Below, piece by piece: positions 20,362 through 31,019 of a stretch of DNA of 64,000 nt. The position numbers were made by a program, and so were the translations under genes. The DNA comes from Nosocomiicoccus ampullae (GTDB taxonomy: Bacteria > Bacillota > Bacilli > Staphylococcales > Salinicoccaceae). The DNA is taken from assembly GCF_001696685.1 (NCBI RefSeq), contig NZ_MBFG01000002.1, positions 56,064 to 120,063 of the forward strand, in the 5' to 3' direction. The notes under the pieces were generated by a model. That model did not search any database, was not told the DNA's origin, and saw nothing but the letters and a program-made list of their open reading frames with translations. Every line of letters starts with the position of its first letter. Position 1 is the stretch's first letter.

Positions 20362-21231
20362 TTATTCTTCTAAAAGTGCTTCGAGCTCTTCTTTTTCGAT
20401 CCAAACATCGTTGCGGCAGAAGTTACATACTGCTTCAGCCCCACCGTCTTCTTCGATCATTTGTTTGATTTCGTCTTTTTCTAGTGATGCAATCGCGTTG
20501 ATGAATCGTTCTTTACTACATGTACATTCGAATTCTACTGGCATTTCATCGAGTTTACGCCAAGAGTCACCGAGTACTTCATCGACGATTTGTTCTGGTG
20601 TTAAATTGTCGTCGATCATTTGTGAAATTGGACGCATCTCGCTCGCGATTTTTTCTAGACATGTAATCGTCTCTTCGCTTGCTGCTGGTAGTACTTGAAT
20701 GACGAGTCCACCTGCTGCTTTGACAGTGTTATCTGGATTAACGAGTACACCGAGTGCAACGATTGATGGGACTTGTTCTGAGTGATAGAAGTAATAAGAG
20801 AAGTCTTCACCGAGTTCTCCTGAAATAAGTTCAACTGAACCGACAAAGTTGTCTTTAAGTCCGATATCTTTTGCGACTCTTAAATACCCGTTCGTACCAA
20901 CTGCACGACTCACGTCGAGTTTCCCTTGAGCGTTTAAGTCAAAGTGTACGTCTGGGTGTTGCACGTATCCACGTACGTGACCGTTCGCATCTGCGTCTGT
21001 CACGATTGCACCGATCGGTCCGCCACCTTCTACTGTGACTGTGACTTTATCTTTTCCTTTTAATATTGCACCTAATACTACAGTTGCTGTCATTGTACGA
21101 CCTAACGCTGCAGCTGCTGTTGGGTATGCTTTATGACGATTTACAGCTTCATTTACTGTATCTGTTGTATCTAGTGAAAAAATTCTTACTTCATCGTTTA
21201 AACCTAATCCACGTATTAACTTATCTGCCAT
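20362..21231 (-). CDS. hslO: 33 kDa chaperonin Hsp33
   Basis: Redox-switched holdase activated by oxidative unfolding. The 289 residues end with the zinc switch motif: CTC (ECTCSKE) and CNFC (AVCNFCRND, about 235-270). The ATG at 21231 has GGAGG 8 nt upstream; the open frame extends 5 codons further without a site. Gene order ftsH-hslO-cysK is the staphylococcal one. Confidence 0.96.
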   Translation of the reverse strand: MADKLIRGLGLNDEVRIFSLDTTDTVNEAVNRHKAYPTAAAALGRTMTATVVLGAILKGKDKVTVTVEGGGPIGAIVTDADANGHVRGYVQHPDVHFDLNAQGKLDVSRAVGTNGYLRVAKDIGLKDNFVGSVELISGELGEDFSYYFYHSEQVPSIVALGVLVNPDNTVKAAGGLVIQVLPAASEETITCLEKIASEMRPISQMIDDNLTPEQIVDEVLGDSWRKLDEMPVEFECTCSKERFINAIASLEKDEIKQMIEEDGGAEAVCNFCRNDVWIEKEELEALLEE

Positions 21232-21249
21232 GTTTATTTCCTCCATAAT

Positions 21250-21277
21250 AAAAGTCGCCTAACTCGAGGCGACTTTT
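21250..21277 (-). terminator. Terminator of ftsH
   Basis: Stem AAGTCGCCT / AGGCGACTT with a short loop and a T run, between ftsH and hslO. Confidence 0.8.
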
Positions 21278-21279
21278 CG

Positions 21280-23349
21280 TTATTTGTTATCTCTATCGTC
21301 TTGTACGTCACGTTGTTCGTTTGGACCTTTTGGATCCACGTCTTCTGTAACGTCTTCGTCTTCTGTCATTTCTGGACGAGAAACTTCTTCCTCGTTATCA
21401 GATACGTCTTCATGACGTTGTAACTTTTCTTTGATTTCTTCGTATGAATGACCAACTTTTTCATCATCTTCAGTATCTTCTTCTAGATGACTATCATCAT
21501 ACTTACGTTCAGGTAATTTTCCGTCGTGGAATAACCCTTCTATTTGTTCGCGGTCTAACGTCTCTTCGACGAGTAACGTTTCCGCAATTAATGTTAATTG
21601 TTCTTGATGCGTCGTTAAGATTTCGTGACATCTTTCGTACGCTTCTTTAACAATCTTTTGAACTTCTAAGTCAATTTCATAAGCAAATTTATCTGAGTAA
21701 CTCTTCTCGTGACCCATTTCTTTACCTAAGAATACTTGACCGCCTGTTTCACCAAATTGGATTGGCCCAAGTTTTTCACTCATACCAAATTCCATTACCA
21801 TTTTTCTAGCGAGACTTGTCGTTCTTTGGAAGTCGTTATGTGCACCTGTTGATGCTTCACCAAACGTAACTTCTTCTGCAACACGTCCACCGAGTAATCC
21901 AACGATTCGGTCTTGAAGCTCTGGTTTTGTCATAAAGTAGCGATCTTCTTTAGGAAGCATCACGGCATATCCGCCTGCTTGACCACGCGGAACAATCGTA
22001 ACTTTGTGAACTGTTTCTGCTTCGTCTAACACCATACCGATTACTGTATGTCCAGCTTCGTGGAACGCAACGATACGACGTTCTTTTTCACTCATAACGC
22101 GAGATTTCTTAGCAGGACCTGCGATTACGCGGTCTGTCGCTTCGTCTACGTCTCGCATGTCAATCGTATTTTTACCCGCACGAGTCGCAACAAGTGCTGC
22201 TTCGTTTAGTAAGTTTTCTAAATCTGCACCTGAGAATCCAGGCGTACGTTGTGCGATTGCTTTTAAGTCGACTGTTTCGTCTAACGGCTTGTTACGTGAG
22301 TGTACTTTAAGTACAGCTTCACGGCCTTTTACGTCAGGTAATCCGACTTGAATTTGTCTATCAAAACGACCAGGACGTAATAATGCCGGGTCTAAAATAT
22401 CTGCACGGTTTGTTGCAGCGATCATAATAATACCTTCGTTGCCTGCAAACCCGTCCATTTCTACGAGTAATTGGTTGAGTGTTTGTTCACGTTCATCGTG
22501 TCCACCACCGACACCTGCACCACGTTGACGACCGACAGCATCGATTTCGTCAATAAAGATAATACATGGTGAATTTTTCTTTGCTTGTTCGAATAAGTCA
22601 CGTACACGTGACGCACCAACACCGACGAACATCTCCACGAAATCAGAACCTGAAATCGAGAAGAATGGAACGCCTGCTTCACCTGCTACTGCACGTGCAA
22701 TTAATGTTTTACCTGTACCTGGAGGTCCGGTTAATAGTACCCCTTTCGGAATACGCGCACCCATTTTATCGAATTTGCGGTGATCTTTTAAGAAGTCCAC
22801 AACCTCGATAAGTTCTGCTTTTTCTTCATCTGCTCCGGCAACATCTGTAAAGCGTGTTTTTGATTTCGTGTTATCAAATTGCTTCGCCTTACTTTTACCG
22901 AAGTTCATCATGCGGTTTCCACCGCCACCTTGTGCATTAGACATTAAGAATAAGAAGAAGAATAGAATCACAAGTAGCGGTATGAACGTAAATAACATTC
23001 CTGTCCACGGGCTTTGTTCTTTTGCTGGTTCAACGTTAAATTTAAGGTCGTTGTCTTTCTTAGCTGTTTCTAAAATTGAATCTAAATCTCCAGTTGCATT
23101 ATAAGGAATCACTGTATGGAATGATTCATGATCTTCCTGATCTTTTAGTTTACCTTTAACAAGATACACATTATTTTCAGGCTGAATCGTCATTTTTTCT
23201 ATATTTTGATTTTCTAAAGCTTCGATAAATGGTTTGTACTGCAGCTCTTTATCTGCTTGAGTGCCGCCATTTAAGCTTTGGAATATACCGAATAATATTA
23301 CTGCTAGAATTGCTAAAAGCAATATATTACGGCCAGTATTTTTAGGCAT
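21280..23349 (-). CDS. ftsH: ATP-dependent zinc metalloprotease FtsH
   Basis: Membrane-bound AAA protease for quality control of membrane and regulatory proteins. Two transmembrane segments (about 8-26 and 115-138) flank an extracytoplasmic domain. The AAA module has Walker A GPPGTGKT near 208 and [15 protein letters not shown]. The peptidase has HEAGH near 428. The tail (about 610-689) is long, acidic and low-complexity. It follows hpt by 72 bases. Confidence 0.98.
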   Translation of the reverse strand: MPKNTGRNILLLAILAVILFGIFQSLNGGTQADKELQYKPFIEALENQNIEKMTIQPENNVYLVKGKLKDQEDHESFHTVIPYNATGDLDSILETAKKDNDLKFNVEPAKEQSPWTGMLFTFIPLLVILFFFLFLMSNAQGGGGNRMMNFGKSKAKQFDNTKSKTRFTDVAGADEEKAELIEVVDFLKDHRKFDKMGARIPKGVLLTGPPGTGKTLIARAVAGEAGVPFFSISGSDFVEMFVGVGASRVRDLFEQAKKNSPCIIFIDEIDAVGRQRGAGVGGGHDEREQTLNQLLVEMDGFAGNEGIIMIAATNRADILDPALLRPGRFDRQIQVGLPDVKGREAVLKVHSRNKPLDETVDLKAIAQRTPGFSGADLENLLNEAALVATRAGKNTIDMRDVDEATDRVIAGPAKKSRVMSEKERRIVAFHEAGHTVIGMVLDEAETVHKVTIVPRGQAGGYAVMLPKEDRYFMTKPELQDRIVGLLGGRVAEEVTFGEASTGAHNDFQRTTSLARKMVMEFGMSEKLGPIQFGETGGQVFLGKEMGHEKSYSDKFAYEIDLEVQKIVKEAYERCHEILTTHQEQLTLIAETLLVEETLDREQIEGLFHDGKLPERKYDDSHLEEDTEDDEKVGHSYEEIKEKLQRHEDVSDNEEEVSRPEMTEDEDVTEDVDPKGPNEQRDVQDDRDNK

Positions 23350-23421
23350 CCGTAATCCTCCGTTTCTATTACACTAAAAGAAATATTAACAAAATTAACA
23401 TATATTATCTACTGTTATGCA

Positions 23422-23964
23422 TTAGTTATATAGTTCTGGTTTTAGTAAACCGATATATGGCAAGTTACGATAGTTTTCATTAAAATCTAGTCCGTAACCG
23501 ACGACGAATCCTTCAGGAATTGTCGTACCGATATATTTAACGTCGACTTCTAGTTTACGTTCAGGTACTGGCTTATCTAAAAGCGTAACAACTTCAACAC
23601 TCTCAGCTTTTCTAGAACGTAAAAAGTCGATGATATAGTTAAGAGTCGCACCTGTTTCGACGATATCTTCTACAATTACGACGTGACGCCCTTCAATTGA
23701 CGTCGATAAGTCTTTCAGTATCTTTACTTCTCCTGTCGATTTTGTTCCGACGTAACTCGACACGTCCATAAAGTCCATTTCTAAGTGTGTATCGACGTAC
23801 TTTACGAGGTCTCCCATAAACATGATCGAGCCTTTTAATAGCGCCACAAAAACCGGATTTTTACCATCGTAATCACGTGTTAACTCAGAAGCAAGTCGTT
23901 TCGTAATTTCTTTAATATCTTCTTCGCTAAAAAGTATTTCATCAATATCATTTCTAAGCGTCAT
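23422..23964 (-). CDS. hpt: Hypoxanthine phosphoribosyltransferase
   Basis: Salvages hypoxanthine and guanine with PRPP. The 180 residues carry VALLKGSIMFMGDL and the PRPP loop VIVEDIVETGATL (about 98-110). The ATG at 23964, 8 nt behind GAGGAG, gives MTLRNDIDEIL; the longer open frame lacks a site. It overlaps the end of tilS by 11 bases, as in the classical tilS-hpt-ftsH order. Confidence 0.97.
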   Translation of the reverse strand: MTLRNDIDEILFSEEDIKEITKRLASELTRDYDGKNPVFVALLKGSIMFMGDLVKYVDTHLEMDFMDVSSYVGTKSTGEVKILKDLSTSIEGRHVVIVEDIVETGATLNYIIDFLRSRKAESVEVVTLLDKPVPERKLEVDVKYIGTTIPEGFVVGYGLDFNENYRNLPYIGLLKPELYN

Positions 23965-25150
23965 AATATAACTCCTCAACATGTAAGTCTATTTTAAAAT
24001 TGCTTAATAGTTCTATTATATTATAAATATTACCTACCGCAACAATTGTACCGGTGTCATCGACAATAATCGGCATCGTTTTTCGCTTTTCATGACTAAT
24101 TTTTTTGTCGATAAAAAGCCGATTCACTTTTTTAGTACCGACGTTCGGTATCGCCACACGGTCACCTGGTTGAAACGTGCGAACGGTTAAGTTCGGCGAA
24201 CCATCAACTGTAATTTTATAACCATTAAAATAGTACGTGCCAGCGTCATCAATCGTCATCTCTAGATCGAACATTCGGTCACTTATGACGTAGCAATCGT
24301 CATAACTACAGACGAAACTTTGTTCACCAACTGGCAATTCAAATTGACTCGTGTCACTCTGTAACAACCGAATCATTTCTTCACTATACGCTCTGCCGAC
24401 GTTTAACCAGCGATTTAAGATATATACTTTTAATATGTGACTACACGCGTTAAACTTCTTTCGGCTAACAGTCTTATCTTTAAGAAAGCTTTCAGCCTCT
24501 TGTTTAAAATATTGCGTCATTTCGTTGTAATCTTCTTTAAATTGCGTCAAACTTTCTAAATGCAGCTCGTCATGCTGTTCGATATTTGGTAACACTTCGT
24601 GACGGATATAATTTCTCGTATAGTCGTTCGTGTCGTTTGTATGATCTTCAAAATATTCAAGACGATGTTCATGTGCATACTGTTCGATTTCTTGTAAACG
24701 AACACTCATCATCGGTCGAAGTACTTTACCGAACTGAGACGGAATACCAATGCCTTTTAAATGGCGACCAGTTAATAACTCAAACATAATCGTTTCAAAG
24801 TCATCATCTTTATGATGCGCCGTTAAACAGTAATCGATGTCGTATTCGTTTAACATGTCATAAAAGAACGCATATCGTAAGTCTCGCCCTTTTCGCTGTG
24901 AAAACTTGTCTAAATTTAATGTCGTCGATAAAAATACATATCCGTCACTATCCGCCATTTTTCGTAACGCTTGTTCTTCACCGATAGAGGCCTCTCGACT
25001 CCCGTGGTTAACGTGTAATATATATAACTCTCGATATGTATCTCTATAACGCGTTGTCAATAAATGATATAAAACCGTCGAGTCTATACCACCCGATAAC
25101 GCTATGGCGATATTGTCTGACGGCGTCCAAGTGACGTTTAATTTGATCAT
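23954..25150 (-). CDS. tilS: tRNA(Ile)-lysidine synthase
   Basis: Converts C34 of tRNA-Ile(CAU) to lysidine. The N-terminal PP-loop SGGIDST is at about 19-25, with HVNHGSREAS and TAHHKDDDFETIMFELLTGRHLKGI following. The 398 residues are slightly short for the family but include the C-terminal domain. It overlaps hpt and is preceded by a terminator after the S1 gene. Confidence 0.95.
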   Translation of the reverse strand: MIKLNVTWTPSDNIAIALSGGIDSTVLYHLLTTRYRDTYRELYILHVNHGSREASIGEEQALRKMADSDGYVFLSTTLNLDKFSQRKGRDLRYAFFYDMLNEYDIDYCLTAHHKDDDFETIMFELLTGRHLKGIGIPSQFGKVLRPMMSVRLQEIEQYAHEHRLEYFEDHTNDTNDYTRNYIRHEVLPNIEQHDELHLESLTQFKEDYNEMTQYFKQEAESFLKDKTVSRKKFNACSHILKVYILNRWLNVGRAYSEEMIRLLQSDTSQFELPVGEQSFVCSYDDCYVISDRMFDLEMTIDDAGTYYFNGYKITVDGSPNLTVRTFQPGDRVAIPNVGTKKVNRLFIDKKISHEKRKTMPIIVDDTGTIVAVGNIYNIIELLSNFKIDLHVEELYYDA

Positions 25151-25170
25151 TCACTTCACCCTATAAGGAT

Positions 25171-25200
25171 AAAAAAGGCTAGAAAATTCCAGCCTTTTTA
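25171..25200 (-). terminator. Terminator between the S1-domain gene and tilS
   Basis: Stem AAAAAGGCT / AGCCTTTTT with a 12-nt loop including AGAAAATTCC, T run on the minus strand. Confidence 0.75.
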
Positions 25201-25210
25201 CTTCTATTTA

Positions 25211-25573
25211 TTAACGTCCGCCGCGACGTGCGTCCGCTTGTCTTTTAATTGAACTCATACGCTCTTCACTATCTTTTAAGAAGTTTGAGAGTTTCTTTTC
25301 AAAGTCTTCTGGAGACTGTGCTCTACGTTGCTTTTTTGGTTTCTCTGCTTGTTTAATAGATAAAGAAATCTTTCCATCGTCGCCAACAGATAATACTTTT
25401 ACTTCGACTTCATCGTTTACTTTAAGGTGATCATTAATATCCTCAACGAATTTGTTTGCAACCTCACTAATGTGTACGAGACCACTCTTTCCATTCGGTA
25501 ATTCAACAAATGCTCCGAACGGTTTAACTCCTGTGACTTTTCCGACGAGTTTTTCGCCAACTTCAACTGACAT
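25211..25573 (-). CDS. S1 RNA-binding domain protein (YabR / general stress protein 13 type)
   Basis: Probably an RNA- or ribosome-binding regulator. One S1 domain (about 4-76: GEKLVGKVTGVKPFGAFVELPNGKSGLVHISEV) is followed by a basic, disordered tail ending ARRGGR. The position between divIC and tilS is that of yabR in Bacillus and its Staphylococcus counterpart. AGGAGG precedes the ATG. Confidence 0.9.
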   Translation of the reverse strand: MSVEVGEKLVGKVTGVKPFGAFVELPNGKSGLVHISEVANKFVEDINDHLKVNDEVEVKVLSVGDDGKISLSIKQAEKPKKQRRAQSPEDFEKKLSNFLKDSEERMSSIKRQADARRGGR

Positions 25574-25648
25574 GAACTTAAATTTCCTCCTGAATAGTGT
25601 AGTAATGTTTATTTATCATAACATTAAATGCGACAATAATCACTTTTA

Positions 25649-26077
25649 TTACTCTTTTGACTCTGAATCTTCGTTTTCATTTGTTTGTGTTTCTGTTTGA
25701 GTCGATTCTTTTTTAGATTCTGGTAACGAGAAAATCAGTTCTCCGCTACCAGACATAAAGAAATCTCCACGGGCAATACGACGAATATAATTTTCATCAT
25801 TTAGTTGAATAATCTCTTGTTCAAGTTCTGCACGCTTCTCTTGTTTTTCTTCTAACACGAGTTCTGTTTCACGTACTTCGTCTTTTAACGCGCGATTCTC
25901 TACTTTTTGTTTGATGCCGCCAGATATGAATGCAAATATAAAGACAAACGCGAGCATCGACACAATAATCATACGACGGCGTCTCACTTTACGCTCACCT
26001 TTAAGCGACTCTTTTTTAGAGTCTAAATCGATTGTATATTTATTGAGCATTTTAATAATTTTGTTCGTCATTTGCAT
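25649..26077 (-). CDS. divIC: Septum formation initiator DivIC
   Basis: Bitopic divisome protein, partner of DivIB and FtsL. The 142 residues have a basic cytoplasmic N-terminus, one membrane helix (about 36-55: MIIVSMLAFVFIFAFISGG), an extracytoplasmic coiled coil (about 58-95), and the conserved DENYIRRIARGDFFMSGSGE. The tail is Glu/Thr-rich. Between rqcP and the S1 gene, as expected. Confidence 0.94.
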   Translation of the reverse strand: MQMTNKIIKMLNKYTIDLDSKKESLKGERKVRRRRMIIVSMLAFVFIFAFISGGIKQKVENRALKDEVRETELVLEEKQEKRAELEQEIIQLNDENYIRRIARGDFFMSGSGELIFSLPESKKESTQTETQTNENEDSESKE

Positions 26078-26117
26078 TCACATCCTTTTATACAAGTTTA
26101 CACGATTTTTTATACAG

Positions 26118-26399
26118 TTACCATCCAGATTCGTCTTTATCGTCTTCTATTTTTTCATCGTGTAGCATTTTTGCCATTAATTCGGCTTCTTCTTTTTTAG
26201 CATGCTCTTTTAAATCGAGGATTTCGTACGTGACGATACGGTTCCCAAAACGAATTATAAGTTCGTCACCGACGTTAACTGTCGTGCCTGCTTTTGCGAC
26301 TTTACCGTTTACTTCGATACGTCCGTCGTCACTCATCGTCTTCGCAAGTGGACGACGTTTAATAATACGTGACACTTTTAAAAACTTATCGAGTCTCAT
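26118..26399 (-). CDS. rqcP: RqcP (YabO/Hsp15-like S4 domain protein)
   Basis: Ribosome quality control factor that works with RqcH on stalled 50S subunits. The 93 residues begin with the S4 domain MRLDKFLKVSRIIKRRPLAK...DGRIEVNGKVAKAGTTVNVGD. It overlaps the end of yabN by 14 bases; gene order yabN-rqcP-divIC is conserved. Confidence 0.93.
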   Translation of the reverse strand: MRLDKFLKVSRIIKRRPLAKTMSDDGRIEVNGKVAKAGTTVNVGDELIIRFGNRIVTYEILDLKEHAKKEEAELMAKMLHDEKIEDDKDESGW

Positions 26400-27546
26400 G
26401 TTGTTCCTCCAATATTTCGCCTAACGATTTCCCTGAGTGAATCGTTTCCTTCATCCATTCAAGTACTGTCGTTGCGTATTCTTTTTCGTATTTTATACGT
26501 TCTGTTTTACCTTCTTTTTTCTTTTGAGCGTTCCATACTTCTGTTAACTCACTTTGATTGTTTACTTCAACATCTCCAAAAACGTGCGGATGTCTATGAA
26601 CAATTTTACGATTTAAGCTCTCTAATACATCGTGGAAATTAAAATAACCGTCTCGTTCAGCAATCGCTGCGTGTAAACCGACTTGAAGTAAAATATCTCC
26701 CAGTTCTTCGACGAGAAGATTATCGTCTTCTTTTTCAATAGCTTCAATCACTTCATACGACTCTTCGAGTAAAAATCGTTCGAGCGATTGATGTGTTTGA
26801 ACTTTATCCCACGGACATCCATTTTCACCAACGAGCACTTGGTAAATTTCACGCATGTGGTAAATCGAACGGTTATCTAACGTTTTACTGTCCATTTTTT
26901 TGATAAACATCGTCATTAAATTCGAATTTGGTACGTCATAATCGATTTCTTCGAGTGGTTTTGTAATTAGTTTTTCTTCACGGCTACCAGCTGCGACAAT
27001 TAAAGTGACTGGCGTCTCTGGTTCGTAATAGTCGAGAAGCGTCAGTTTCACATCCGACACTGAAAACTGATCGTACACTTGTGTAATTAGTGTATGTTGA
27101 CGGTGATTTAAATCGCGTTCAGTTAATGTCGAACCATCTAAAATTTGAAACCCTTCGTTTACACGAATATTTACCGCTTCAATACACACGTCGATAAAAC
27201 TCTGTCCACCAATAACATCTACTTCCACACCAGCATCGTTATTTAGCAGTAATTCTGTCGTCGTTTCGTATAACAACGGTGATCCAGGTACTGCATAAAT
27301 GATGTCTGTATCTTTTCCTTTTGATAGTAATGTGTCTACGATTTTTTCGTACGTCTCTTCGAACGTTTCACTTTCAACGTAATAATTGTCAAATGATTTA
27401 TACGAAATATTTTCAGTATGCAGCAGTTCGACAGCAGGATGATCGTTTGTACGTAAGTATACAAAGTCGCTTGTTTTTAATCTGTTATAAACACCAACTG
27501 TCATATGATCGACGTCACTACTTCCAAGACCGACAATCGTTATCAT
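26386..27546 (-). CDS. YabN-type fusion: tetrapyrrole methylase-like plus MazG nucleotide pyrophosphohydrolase
   Basis: Two domains. The N-terminal SAM-dependent tetrapyrrole methylase fold (about 1-210: MITIVGLGSSDVDHMTVGVYNRL, YAVPGSPLLYE) is joined to MazG (about 235-386: CPWDKVQTHQSLERFLLEESYEVIEAIE, EELGDILLQVGLHA), a house-cleaning NTP hydrolase. It overlaps the mfd stop by 4 bases. Staphylococcus and Bacillus have a polysaccharide-flippase gene between mfd and this gene; it is absent here. Confidence 0.93.
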   Translation of the reverse strand: MITIVGLGSSDVDHMTVGVYNRLKTSDFVYLRTNDHPAVELLHTENISYKSFDNYYVESETFEETYEKIVDTLLSKGKDTDIIYAVPGSPLLYETTTELLLNNDAGVEVDVIGGQSFIDVCIEAVNIRVNEGFQILDGSTLTERDLNHRQHTLITQVYDQFSVSDVKLTLLDYYEPETPVTLIVAAGSREEKLITKPLEEIDYDVPNSNLMTMFIKKMDSKTLDNRSIYHMREIYQVLVGENGCPWDKVQTHQSLERFLLEESYEVIEAIEKEDDNLLVEELGDILLQVGLHAAIAERDGYFNFHDVLESLNRKIVHRHPHVFGDVEVNNQSELTEVWNAQKKKEGKTERIKYEKEYATTVLEWMKETIHSGKSLGEILEEQHETR

Positions 27547-30500
27547 ACCGCTTCCTCCTTTTTACTATTCAGCGAGCGTTTTAAAATATCGATAAATAGC
27601 TTAATGTCTTTCGATTTCACTTGAAACTGAATTTCGTTATTTTGTACTCGAATACGAAGTTCTCTTTTATAATCATTCGTGTCGATAAACAACCGTTCGC
27701 CGTCAATTTGTGCTGTTGCGTCTTTCGTTAAGTTTAAATAGAAGTATTGTTTATCTTCATATACTCTATACCCACCGAGTATTAGTGCATAAATCTTCAC
27801 ACGTACGAGGTCGATTAAATTCTCGACTTCTACTGGGTATTCTCCAAATCGGTCGATCATTTCATCTTCAATATCTCGTAACGCTTCAATACTACCCACT
27901 GCTCTTAAACGTTTATATAGGTCAATTTTCGATTGCTCATGTGAAATATAAGATGCTGGTAAATATGCATCGAGTTCGATTTCGACTGGTATGTTTGCAG
28001 GTTCCTTTTCTTCAATAGATAAACCACGCTTTTCTAGCACAGCAGTCTCTAACATATCTGAATATAACTCGTATCCAACTGAATCGATGAATCCAGATTG
28101 GTGTTTACCGAGTAAGTTCCCGGCACCACGTATATTTAAGTCGCGCATCGCAATTTTAAACCCGCTTCCGAGTTCAGTGTATTCTTTAATTGCCGCAAGT
28201 CGCTTTTCAGCAACTTCTGTTAACACTTTGTTTGGTTGATAGAAAAGATACGCGTAACTAATTCGGTTACTACGACCAACGCGACCTCTAATTTGATACA
28301 GTTGCGACAATCCGAAGCGATCTGAGTCTTCAATAATTAGAGTATTTGCGTTCGGCACGTCGACACCCGTTTCGATAATCGTCGTCGTCACGAGTATGTC
28401 GTACTCGTTATTGACGAACGCTTGCATCGTCTCTTCGATTTCTAACTCAGTCATTCTCGCGTGCATCACTCCAACACTCGCATCAGGCACGAGCGTTTCA
28501 ATGTGAATTGCTTTTTCGTAAATCGTATCCGTACGATTATGAAGATAAAACACTTGTCCGCCTCTTGCGAGTTCACGGTTAATTGCTTCTTTGACGAAGT
28601 TCCCGTTATATTCTAAGACGTACGTTTGAACTGGGAAACGGTTTTGTGGAGGCGTCTCGATCACTGATAAGTCTCTAACACCCATTAAACTCATGTGTAG
28701 CGTTCTTGGAATCGGTGTAGCCGTTAAAGTTAATACGTCGACGTTTGTTTTTAGCTGCTTAATGCGCTCCTTATGTTTTACACCAAAGCGCTGCTCTTCG
28801 TCGACAATGAGAAGTCCAAGGTCTTTAAACTCTACCGTTTTACCGAGAATCGTATGTGTACCGATAACGATATCGACCGTTCCTTCTTTTAGACCTTTTT
28901 TAACTTCACGCATTTCTTTAGGCGTTCTAAAACGCGACATCATCTCCACGTTGACTGGGAAATCTTCAATACGTTCAATGAACGTTTCATAGTGCTGTGC
29001 GGCTAAAATCGTCGTCGGTACGAGTACCGCGACTTGTTTGCCGTCTTGAACTGCTTTAAATGCTGCACGAATTGCGACCTCTGTTTTACCATAACCAACG
29101 TCACCACATAGCAGTCGGTCCATTGGCTGCACTCTTTCCATATCTTGTTTAATTTCGTGAATAGATGCAAGTTGGTCTGGCGTCTCTTCATAAGGGAAAC
29201 GTTCTTCAAATGACTGAACCATGTCATTATCTGGACTAAATTTAAACCCTTCAGTCGCTGCACGTTCTTGGTACAACTTAAGTAATTCGTCAGCAAGTTC
29301 ATTTACGCTACTTTCAACTTTCGCTTTTGTTTTCTTCCACTCTGTACCTCCGAGCTTATGCATTTTTGGTGCACCGTCGTCACTAGAGACGTATTTTTGT
29401 ACGAGGTCCATTTGATCGACAGGGATAAATAATTGGTCCGTCCCTTTATATTGAAGTTTCATATAGTCATTGTGTAGACCGCCAACTTCTAACGTTTCTA
29501 TACCGAGATAACGCCCAACACCGTGATGTACGTGTACGATATAATCTCCGACGTTTAATTCTTGATAAGATTTAATTTTTTCAGCATTAGATAGCTTTTT
29601 CGTACGACGCTTCTTTTTTGACGTACGGTTATAGAGCTCTTTACTCGTTAAAACTGCAGCATGCATAAATGGCAGTATAAAACCTGCATCGAATTCTCCA
29701 ATGGATAGTACAACACCATTTTCTACATCTTCAGGAAGTTCTTTTATGAAACTATCGATATTTAAATCTTCGAGTAACTGGCGCGTCTTTTTTAGTTCTT
29801 CTTCGTCACGTAAAACGATGTTTACTAAAAAGCCATCACGTACCATCTGATTAATGTTGGATGCGAGTATATCGTATTGTCCGTAATAAATTTCAGTCGG
29901 TTTCACAGAGATTTTAACGATGTCTTGTACGTTCACAGGTAGCGCACTTAAAAATAGTGTAAAATAAATCGCATCTCTTTTATACAGACGCTCGAGTTGA
30001 TGCTCTAAATAATTTCCACCTTCACTGAGCATCTTACCTGCTTCTTGAAGGCTTTCGTAATAATTATGCATCGCACGGACTTCACGTTCAAAACTTGCTT
30101 CTATCGTTTTGACTTCATCGATTAATATAATCGCATCTTCACTAATATAGTCTAAAATCGATACTTCATCGTCATAAAGTAAATGACTAAATTGGCTTAA
30201 ATGACTCATCGTATAGTCTTTATTAGTCAACTTCTCGAAGTACGTATCGAGTGATTCATGTGCACCTTTGTCGATTGTTTCTTTCGTTTTATCGTACAGC
30301 TTTGTAATATGCTCAATCAGCGCGTCGCGTTCATCTTCTTCTAACACATATTCTGAAAATGGTTCGAGCGTGACAGATTCTAGATTATGTGTAGAACGCT
30401 TTGTTTCTTCGTCAATGGCGCGTATTGAGTCGACCTCTGTGTCGAATAATTCGATACGTACGAGCCCACTCGACATATACACGTCAAAAATATCTCCACG

Positions 30501-31019
30501 TACTGCGAATTCACCGAAGTTTTGGACCTCTTCACGTCTCACGTATCCAACGTCAGATAAGTAACGAATAAACGCATCATAATCGATATCACTACCGAGC
30601 TCTAATTTCTTTTTGTATGTCGATAGTTTTTCCGGCACCATTAACGGCTTCATAAGTCCTTCTGTCGGCACGATAAATAACCCTTTCTCTCTTTCAAGAA
30701 GGGCATATAACGTTCGCATGCGCTCTTTTTTAAATTCTGGGCTTTGGTCTGCCATCGTTTCAATCATAATGTCGCCAACAGGAAATGTATACACGTCTTC
30801 TGTATACGCCATTAGTTGGCTTTGTAGTTTTTCCATTTTATGATTGTTTTCAACAAATAACACGACGGGTGAATCGTTCGCTTCGACGACCTCGTGAAAT
30901 AACGGTCCTTTAAACTCATCTGTTATACCCGTAACGAGTAGTGACTGATCGGGCGTATAGTCTAAAACCTCTCTCACGCGAGAGTCTTGTCTGATTCTCT
31001 CTTTAACTCTGTTATGCAT
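27543..31019 (-). CDS. mfd: Transcription-repair coupling factor
   Basis: Removes stalled RNA polymerase and recruits UvrA. About 1158 residues hold the UvrB-like N-terminal domains, the RNA polymerase interaction domain, a superfamily 2 translocase with Walker A GDVGYGKT near 638 and the DEEQ box (IVDEEQRFG) near 738, motif VI QIRGRVGRSNR, and the C-terminal TRCF domain. The start is uncertain: ATG 31019 lies 5 nt after GGTGAT and inside the end of pth; an in-frame GTG at 31028 is the alternative. Confidence 0.96.
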   Translation of the reverse strand: MHNRVKERIRQDSRVREVLDYTPDQSLLVTGITDEFKGPLFHEVVEANDSPVVLFVENNHKMEKLQSQLMAYTEDVYTFPVGDIMIETMADQSPEFKKERMRTLYALLEREKGLFIVPTEGLMKPLMVPEKLSTYKKKLELGSDIDYDAFIRYLSDVGYVRREEVQNFGEFAVRGDIFDVYMSSGLVRIELFDTEVDSIRAIDEETKRSTHNLESVTLEPFSEYVLEEDERDALIEHITKLYDKTKETIDKGAHESLDTYFEKLTNKDYTMSHLSQFSHLLYDDEVSILDYISEDAIILIDEVKTIEASFEREVRAMHNYYESLQEAGKMLSEGGNYLEHQLERLYKRDAIYFTLFLSALPVNVQDIVKISVKPTEIYYGQYDILASNINQMVRDGFLVNIVLRDEEELKKTRQLLEDLNIDSFIKELPEDVENGVVLSIGEFDAGFILPFMHAAVLTSKELYNRTSKKKRRTKKLSNAEKIKSYQELNVGDYIVHVHHGVGRYLGIETLEVGGLHNDYMKLQYKGTDQLFIPVDQMDLVQKYVSSDDGAPKMHKLGGTEWKKTKAKVESSVNELADELLKLYQERAATEGFKFSPDNDMVQSFEERFPYEETPDQLASIHEIKQDMERVQPMDRLLCGDVGYGKTEVAIRAAFKAVQDGKQVAVLVPTTILAAQHYETFIERIEDFPVNVEMMSRFRTPKEMREVKKGLKEGTVDIVIGTHTILGKTVEFKDLGLLIVDEEQRFGVKHKERIKQLKTNVDVLTLTATPIPRTLHMSLMGVRDLSVIETPPQNRFPVQTYVLEYNGNFVKEAINRELARGGQVFYLHNRTDTIYEKAIHIETLVPDASVGVMHARMTELEIEETMQAFVNNEYDILVTTTIIETGVDVPNANTLIIEDSDRFGLSQLYQIRGRVGRSNRISYAYLFYQPNKVLTEVAEKRLAAIKEYTELGSGFKIAMRDLNIRGAGNLLGKHQSGFIDSVGYELYSDMLETAVLEKRGLSIEEKEPANIPVEIELDAYLPASYISHEQSKIDLYKRLRAVGSIEALRDIEDEMIDRFGEYPVEVENLIDLVRVKIYALILGGYRVYEDKQYFYLNLTKDATAQIDGERLFIDTNDYKRELRIRVQNNEIQFQVKSKDIKLFIDILKRSLNSKKEEAV

